Source of the DNA: Psilocybe azurescens
Taxonomy: Eukaryota > Basidiomycota > Agaricomycetes > Agaricales > Agrocybaceae
Length of the DNA: 64,000 nucleotides
Direction: 5' to 3'
Assembly (NCBI GenBank): GCA_023853785.1
Contig: JAJIRX010000798.1
Coordinates: 124,001 to 188,000 of the forward strand
A program made the position numbers and the translations under genes. Below the pieces are notes generated by a model. It saw nothing but the letters and a program-made list of their open reading frames with translations, was not told where the DNA came from and did not search any database. This document shows positions 58,237 through 64,000 of the stretch, piece by piece (the first letter of the stretch is position 1; the number at the start of each line of letters is the position of its first letter).

Positions 58237-60911
58237 CTAACAGTTCGAGTCAGTAAACCAGTACATACTGTCCAACTCTGCTACACATATGGGTATATCT
58301 GGTTCTACTATGTGACTAAGTCCGTCCATCTCTACTCTCCTAAGATATACTTTCACCGCAGCCTCCGCAGATTTCCGAGATTGGTCCAATTGAATGAGGT
58401 TGAGGTGGCCACTATTGGGCATGATTCGGGTTTGGCGTGCATAGGCAATCAACTCTGTTGAGTAACCCGATTTGTCAAGGAATAGCGGAAGCTTCTGAAC
58501 GGCCCACAAATAAACTCCCAAAGCCTCCTGCTGATTGAACCAGTACCATCGCATGGGATGAAATTCTGTGTCCACGAAGGCTCCCTTTCCAGCGTGTTCG
58601 ACAAAATTGCGAAAGCGATAGTTGGTGTAATACTTTTTGTACGCAGTATTGACCGACCGTCGGTACCAAAGTGATTGCGCAGGACTATTCATTCGAGTCC
58701 GACGATAATGATAAGATCGGCCGAATCTAGTCGTGTCGACAGTGTATGGGAATTTGAATGTTGCTACATAGCGTAGAGTAAAAATTGCGGCATTGGTGTA
58801 AACACTGGTGGTGTCGGCTGGTTGCTGGCTTACGGTAATCCAATGGTGTAGAGTGTTATGAAGGTGCTCACGAAGAACAGGATGCTTATGTGTTAGGCAA
58901 TTAAGCCAGTATCCTAACCGTGCTATACGCTTTGTATTTTCAAAACTTTGTCGCATAGAAATGAGCAAATGACCCCAAAAAGTTCTGGCTCGTCACTCAT
59001 AACTGAGGCTAGAAGGAAGCAGATGTGAGAGTGTTGAGGACATGGACCAAGCCGAACTTTAATAAGTTGTTCAAGTGCGACTATCTCATCAGTGTAAAAT
59101 TGAGACACCCGCGAATCAGCCCAAATCTGGCGAGGTGGTCAGATTGCATTGTTTCGTAAAAGAAGACACATACAGTGCTGAGGGACTCGAGGTAGCCGAA
59201 ATACCCGATAGAAATCCACATAGCAAGGCAATCTTTTACTCCGAGGAGAGTATGGCAGCGATTGAGAGTTAGACATAGAGTAATTTGGAGGAGCGTTGGA
59301 TTTGGTTTCGCAAGAGGGCAGTAATGGAAGAAATATGCAAAGATAGACGTGAATGAACGCAATGGGTCTATTTATTATGAAGTTAGAACGCAGAAGTCAA
59401 AAGTATGAGAATACAGGGGGTCATACCCTGGAATGGCAGGCGAGATGAGTTGGATCGGAATGAAGGAAACTCGGTTATCTGAGCAAAGCATAGCTCGGCA
59501 TAATGGGTGTGCATTTTAAGATTGTCAAGAAAAAAATCTTTAGATCGTGACCGGTCGAGTAGATAATCTTTCAATGATGCATGTAATATGCGAATGGTCA
59601 ATAACTCTGGAACATCAGGATTTTTTCGATTGAGATAAGGGAGCAGAGATTCTGCATTAAAAGTTGAACATCTCCAGGAGCGAGCGAAAGGAGGGCTTCT
59701 ATAAATGGCACTGTATTGGAAAGACCCGGAGGGAGAAGAACGACGAAGCCAATGATCTGTAATATTAGATCCACATCTTCAACACCCATCAGGATGTGCT
59801 TATATAGCGCATCGAGCTCTGCGAACGGATTATCACCCGCCTTTGGCGGTTGTATACCAAGAACAACTTCAAGGCGATGCGTTGGTCGATGACGTGCAGA
59901 TGCGACATACTTCACCACAGTCGATGCGTAGATAAACTGCCCAGAGGACTTTTGTACGAGTGTATCGAATGAATCTTGAGCGGGCCAGCCAATCGGGATG
60001 TAAGAGCGAAGGTGATGGTGAGTTTTGATCTCGTTGAATTTATCTGCAAGGAAATGTCGAATATCCTCCTCGGATTGATAGTCGTCATCTAATGCGATTT
60101 TCGCCAATGTAGAGAATGGTATTCTATTGAAAGATGAAGAGATATCGATCTCTGGGCGACTTGCTATGAGGATCTTCAGAGGTAAACCCCGACTATGTAG
60201 AACGCTGAAGGAGAGATCGATAATTCCGGCTTGAACTTTTGGATCGTTGCATTCGTCAAGACCATCAATAATTATCACCAAGTGGTCGTTGGTCGAGAAT
60301 CCAGAATGAAGGAGTTCAGCCAGAGGCTCTCGGATGAGGGTCTTGAATTGTGCCTCAAGCGATCGCGTGGTAATCAGGGGATCCTTCTCGAATGCCTGAC
60401 CTAGTCGTGCTCGGAACACATCCGGAAGCTTGACCGCCAACTGATATGCTAGTGTGGTGACGAGAAGTTTAGCCGTTCCTCGTCGTGGGTCATTTCTCCA
60501 GAAGAAGAAACTAGCGAGGATGAAGTGTTGGCCATCCAGAATCTCGGCAATAGTCTGCGCAATAGCGGATTTTCCAGCACCAGCTGCGCCATAGAGCCAC
60601 ATAATGAGTGCCTCTCGGGTATCTTCGTTCAGCCCATTGATCCAGTCCGTGATCCTCTTAATAATCGCGACTCGTGTGTTGTGATGGCATTTTGGAGGAT
60701 CGAAGCGCTCGCCTGAGTCGTGAAATGCTCCATGGGCGACATATTCCGGCAGGCATTCAAATCCGCCTATTATCAATCTTTATCAATTCAGATACATATA
60801 AGAAACCCAAATGATTATCCTACCTTTCGCATTTTGATTGCGGTAAGTGACGGTATTGAACGTGCCGCCCTCGATGGTGAAGTTACTCGATCCCGGGAAG
60901 TACTGTGACAT
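58237..60911 (-). CDS. NACHT-domain NTPase N3, one frameshift
   Basis: Exons match N2 one for one: 60911-60824, 60766-59427, 59367-59174, 59126-58974 and 58929-58237. It starts MSQYFPGSSNFTIEGGTF. Walker A GAAGAGKS and Walker B IIIDGLDE are intact. The frame breaks at the A6 run (plus-strand T6 at 59621-59626): one base fewer than N2, giving a stop after EKILMFQSY. With one base added it continues LLTIRILHASLKDYLLD to the tail domain (SPAQSLWYRRS, STELIAYARQTRI). A second base loss just before the usual end turns VEDGRT into VEMDGLSHIV and adds about 20 residues. It is either a young pseudogene or a functional gene with a homopolymer error; without correction it makes a truncated NTPase of about 400 residues. 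Same promoter spacing as N2 (92 bp). Confidence 0.75.
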
Positions 60912-60970
60912 TGTACGAGATTGCACTGTTCACGGAAGAATGGCAACTTCAAGTGTGGGAGAGCTGGCAA

Positions 60971-61026
60971 AGGGCAAAGAGGACAGCACGCCGTTCACCG
61001 GTTTATATATCAGTTTCTAATATTAC
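60971..61026 (-). promoter_or_regulatory. NACHT-family core promoter, N3 copy
   Basis: On the minus strand ATATTAGAAACTGATATATAAAC precedes CGGTGAACGGCGTGCTGTCC and CTTTGCCC. The TATA box at 61002-61010 lies about 92 bp before the ATG, as in N2. Confidence 0.65.
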
Positions 61027-61631
61027 CCTCGGTTCCTAGCACATCGCCAAATACGGCGCATGCCCTTTAATACACTGCCTTTGCTTTTTCTTGCAAGTAT
61101 ACGTGTACTGATATTTGTCCGATGGTTCACACGTCAAGTTGCGAACGTGAACTTAATAGACGTCCTTGTTCTTAGGCCCTGAGTCATTGCCAGTCGTAAA
61201 GCGCCCCGCTCTGCAGTTTTTAGCTGAAACCATTTCGAGTATCATAGGCAATTTTCCTTGGTGTCGTCGAAGGCTTTATGAACACTTTCTCCCCGTGTCT
61301 TCGTGATCAATGCCTGTTGATCAGAATGGCGTACAACGTGATCATATTGGATACAAGAGAAGATAATCACACAGGATGTGTCTAACATGAATTGCACGAT
61401 CATCGTGCCCATGATCTTCTGCCCTCATCTGTCCTATAATCTCTTCTTACCCTTCCCAGTCGTCCTGGTTATCCGTTCGCGTCCCGCTTGGGAGGTAGGT
61501 CTTCATTCTCGTCTTCGTCAGTCTACATAACCGGCTGAGCATCGCTCTTGGAACGACCTCTGCCATAATCCCCGTCCACTCTGTACAGTGTATGTTACAT
61601 AAATATGAGGTGAGAGGCGGTGATCGTGGCT

Positions 61632-61856
61632 ATGTACCGTCAAAGACCCACGGTCGATGTCGAAGCTGAGATGTATTCTTTCTCCAACCCAACGTGCAGA
61701 AGTGCTGTGGAAGACCGGTCGAACAAAAGTATGTATGAGGGAATAAAGTTAAATGAGAAGAGAGGTAGTCTGCAAGCTAGAGATAGTGAAAGCGTTAAAT
61801 ACAGCATCGACTGGTTTAAACAAGACGAGAAGACGTACGAGCATCGTCAATATTGA
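61632..61856 (+). CDS. Conserved 74-residue ORF, right-arm copy
   Basis: Starts MYRQRPTVDVEAEMYSF and ends SIDWFKQDEKTYEHRQY. Same length as the left-arm partner (6017-5793), with substitutions but no indel, and again divergent from a NACHT gene. No recognised domain. Confidence 0.35.
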   Translation: MYRQRPTVDVEAEMYSFSNPTCRSAVEDRSNKSMYEGIKLNEKRGSLQARDSESVKYSIDWFKQDEKTYEHRQY

Positions 61857-62251
61857 ACACGTTTGATGATATCTGACCGCTCAGGTGGATACGTGACTTG
61901 GGTGTGTAATTAACACCACTCCAACGTCCAGATCCAGTGTCTCTGCTCGTCGTCCGCTGATATAAACGATGGGGGAAATGATCATTGGGACGCTGGAGAT
62001 TAAAATAAACACTGTTAGGATCCTGCAAAGTGCCGAGTATCAAACGACACGTACCCTGAGACATGCCAGCGTAAGGCGGTGAAAGAATTGTGTGGTGGAC
62101 GCGCATTGTTTGCGCTCTATGCTGTATCACATTGGGAAAAGAATAGGCATAGTAGTGAGAAAAGTGGGAAGCGCGAAGGGGAGAGCCGGACAAGGTCCGC
62201 TGGGAAGACAATGTGCGCTGCGTGTCCAGGTTCGAGCTCGCAGTGACATAC

Positions 62252-63992
62252 CTACTCGACGACCTCGTCGTAGAGGACGCAGGCGGGGCACTTGGCCTCG
62301 ATCCGCTGCTGCTCGACCCACCATAGGGAGTAGGACGCGAGGTGCGCGATGTCGGGCACCTCGTCAGTAGGGCCTGCGCATGCGCCAGTCAGCATTCCGA
62401 CGATGCGCCCATCTCTCGCGAGGACAATGGCCCCGGAGTCGCCAAGCCCAGAAAACCCCCGCGCGTCTTGTCGTAAGTCGTAGGGAAAGACCGCAATCTC
62501 GAGGTCACGGTGTGGTGCGCGATGCCACCGGAGTCGTTACGGATATCGTGATGCGGGTGAATAACTTGAAGCCGTTGGCGCGGCCGACGGTGGTCCCGTG
62601 CTGGGGTTCGCAGTTCTCGGCGTCCTGCATGGCACCGTGAACCTGGAGAGACTATCCTGGGGGTACCGATAGCTCGCTTGATCGACGGGTTGGGAGGACA
62701 GTGTGTTGCCACCGTCGGGGATCGAAATGTTACCGCCTGAGGAGGGAAAAGTAACATGTAGTCAGCTAAAACTGTAGACACGAAGACAAAAGATGGAAAA
62801 CACGACGAGAGTGGATGGATACCAGAGACGGACACGAAGGATATGGAAAAAGACGTACCTTGTTCCACTTAAACGTAGACCAATAAACCTTCTCGTCGTA
62901 TAGCTCGATCAGGGCCCAGTCTTTCGTATAGCCGTGAGGCTCGACCGAGACCTCGATTTTCTCGGAGTGAAGAACGAAATCACCGTTGGGCTGGTCAGGA
63001 GTAGACGGCGCTTGGTGACCTCGTCGTGGAGTGCGTTCACCTCGATCTTCTTCGTCGCCTTCGAGACCAACTCCACACGTCCCTTGTGCGTCTTGGCAAA
63101 CTTTCTGTTCTCTTCCTCAATGTGTTCTCCCACCCTGCTAAGCACGTCGTTCTATGCACCGATGGAGCGGAGGAGGTCGCTGATAGTGCCCATCATGACC
63201 CTAACGGCATTGTTGAGCATAACAAACCCCTTACGAGCCTGGCTTCAGTTCCTTCAAGTCATGCCCATGTTGGCGTAGACAGTAGAGGGGCAGACGACAT
63301 GGGCGCAGGTCAGGATGGCAGTGCGGTTGTCGTCTTTTGCAATGGGGAAGTAGAGAGCGGCTGCGCCCTTGAAGGGTGTGACGGAGACACCGAGAGCGGT
63401 GACGAAGGGATTTTGCAGGTCGGGGACGTTGTTGACGATGGGGTTGAACGAGAGGAACTTGGGGCCAGCAGCGATGGAACGAGTGACTACTGACTCAACA
63501 AGGCAGAAAGACCACAGATAGTTTTGGCAAGAATCTCCTTGACGAGGGTGGTAGCGGCAACAGCGTCGTCGTAGAGGAGGAAGAAGTGAATAGAGCTTCA
63601 CACCGATGGAGAGGATGTAAGAGTAGAAGGGATTGGTCTCCCTGGCGTCGGCGTAGGCGAGGGGTTTGATGGATGACCACTGTACGCCAACGGAGTTGAG
63701 GTTGTGGTAGATGCACTTGCCGATGAAGAGCCAAATGGGCACAATGGTGTGACGGTAAACCGGGTGAGCCTTACGTTCGATGCCCTGCAGTCATGGTCAG
63801 ACTTGAAGATACAGGGAGTGCCGCCGCCATAAAAGTCGGCTTAGGCATTGGGGGACTTGTCAGCGAGAAACGACGCCTTGAAGACACTGTCGTCCGCGGT
63901 CATCTTCTCGAGTTTGTTGGAAAGGAAGGCAGTCGAGCGGGGAGATGAGAGTTCTCAGATTTCCCACGGTCCAACGTCGGAAATAGTCCCAT
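62252..63992 (-). pseudogene. Trypsin-like serine peptidase P-C, frameshifted
   Basis: Minus strand, from an ATG at 63992 (very near the window end) to a TAG at 62252. Recognisable parts in order: SVGVQWSSIKPLAYADARET, VTRSIAAGPKFLSFNPIVNN with DLQNPFVTALGVSVTPFKG, TAILTCAHVVCPSTVYANM with the catalytic His, then ELVSKATKKIEVNALHDEV, an intron near 62730-62860, and a C-terminal part with LGDSGAIVLARDGRIVGM that keeps the GDSG nucleophile motif, ending CVLYDEVVE. In-frame stops after MGMT and at the DLLRSIGA segment, plus several frame changes, break it. It is the most complete copy at the 3' end. Its 3' flank (62.04-62.25 kb) matches that of P-A (11.22-11.42 kb). Confidence 0.65.
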
Positions 63993-64000
63993 CTTTCGGA

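Larger units (their letters stand above)
55916..62037. repeat. Right arm of large inverted duplication
   Basis: Reverse-orientation counterpart of 5618-11100, with peptidase P-B, kinase relic, NACHT N3, promoter, spacer, small ORF and the outer edge GTTAGGATCCTGCAAAGTGC. It holds about 0.5 kb of peptidase N-terminal sequence missing from the left arm. Outside it lies peptidase P-C, whereas the left arm is bordered by NACHT fragment N0. Confidence 0.75.

Overview
The window looks like nuclear DNA of a mushroom-forming basidiomycete (Agaricomycetes). Genes are cut by many short GT..AG introns, mostly 44-70 nt. The families are typical of that class: NACHT NTPases, a multi-exon P450, a DUF7025-type AAA ATPase, BTB and F-box proteins, a GH76 mannanase, a GMC oxidoreductase, and Agaricomycete-type trypsin-like peptidase and protein-kinase relics. 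No telomere repeats, rRNA, CRISPR or convincing tRNA were seen. All calls come from reading by eye; no database search was run.

The two ends are accessory and duplicated; the middle is mostly single-copy. Left cluster (0-16.8 kb): an intact NACHT gene N1 (81-2696, -), a broken paralogue of a Ser/Arg/His-rich gene (3.5-4.4 kb), a NACHT tail fragment N0 (4.9-5.6 kb), an intact NACHT gene N2 (6738-9356, +), a kinase relic, a decayed trypsin-like peptidase gene P-A, a NACHT pseudogene N4 whose P-loop is split by a 262-bp MITE-like element, and the better copy of the Ser/Arg/His-rich gene. Right cluster (55.9-64 kb): peptidase P-B, kinase relic, NACHT N3 and peptidase P-C. About 5.5-6 kb of the left cluster (5.62-11.1 kb) reappears inverted at 62.04-55.92 kb, with the same gene order. 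Two further NACHT relics, N5 (40.0-40.9 kb) and N6 (44.9-45.6 kb), lie in the middle.

Middle block: P450 (17.9-20.5 kb, +), a Ser/Thr-rich single-pass membrane protein (21.6-23.1 kb, -), a DUF7025-like AAA ATPase (25.8-28.3 kb, +), a second membrane protein (29.4-30.9 kb, +), a BTB protein (32.6-33.6 kb, +), GH76 (34.4-36.2 kb, -), a Gln/His/Ser-rich protein (37.3-38.7 kb, -), GMC oxidoreductase (42.2-44.7 kb, +), an F-box protein (45.9-47.2 kb, -) and a conserved-looking low-complexity protein (49.9-51.9 kb, -).

The NACHT genes share a TATA-type promoter block, a separate short first exon carrying an Asn/Gly/Thr-rich motif, a P-loop NTPase core and an uncharacterised C-terminal domain of about 280 residues without recognisable WD40, ankyrin or TPR repeats. 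They look like a fast-turning-over NLR-like family, in which copies are duplicated, inverted, truncated and hit by a transposon. Several otherwise convincing genes in the middle need one-base corrections in homopolymer runs, so some breaks may be sequence errors rather than real mutations.
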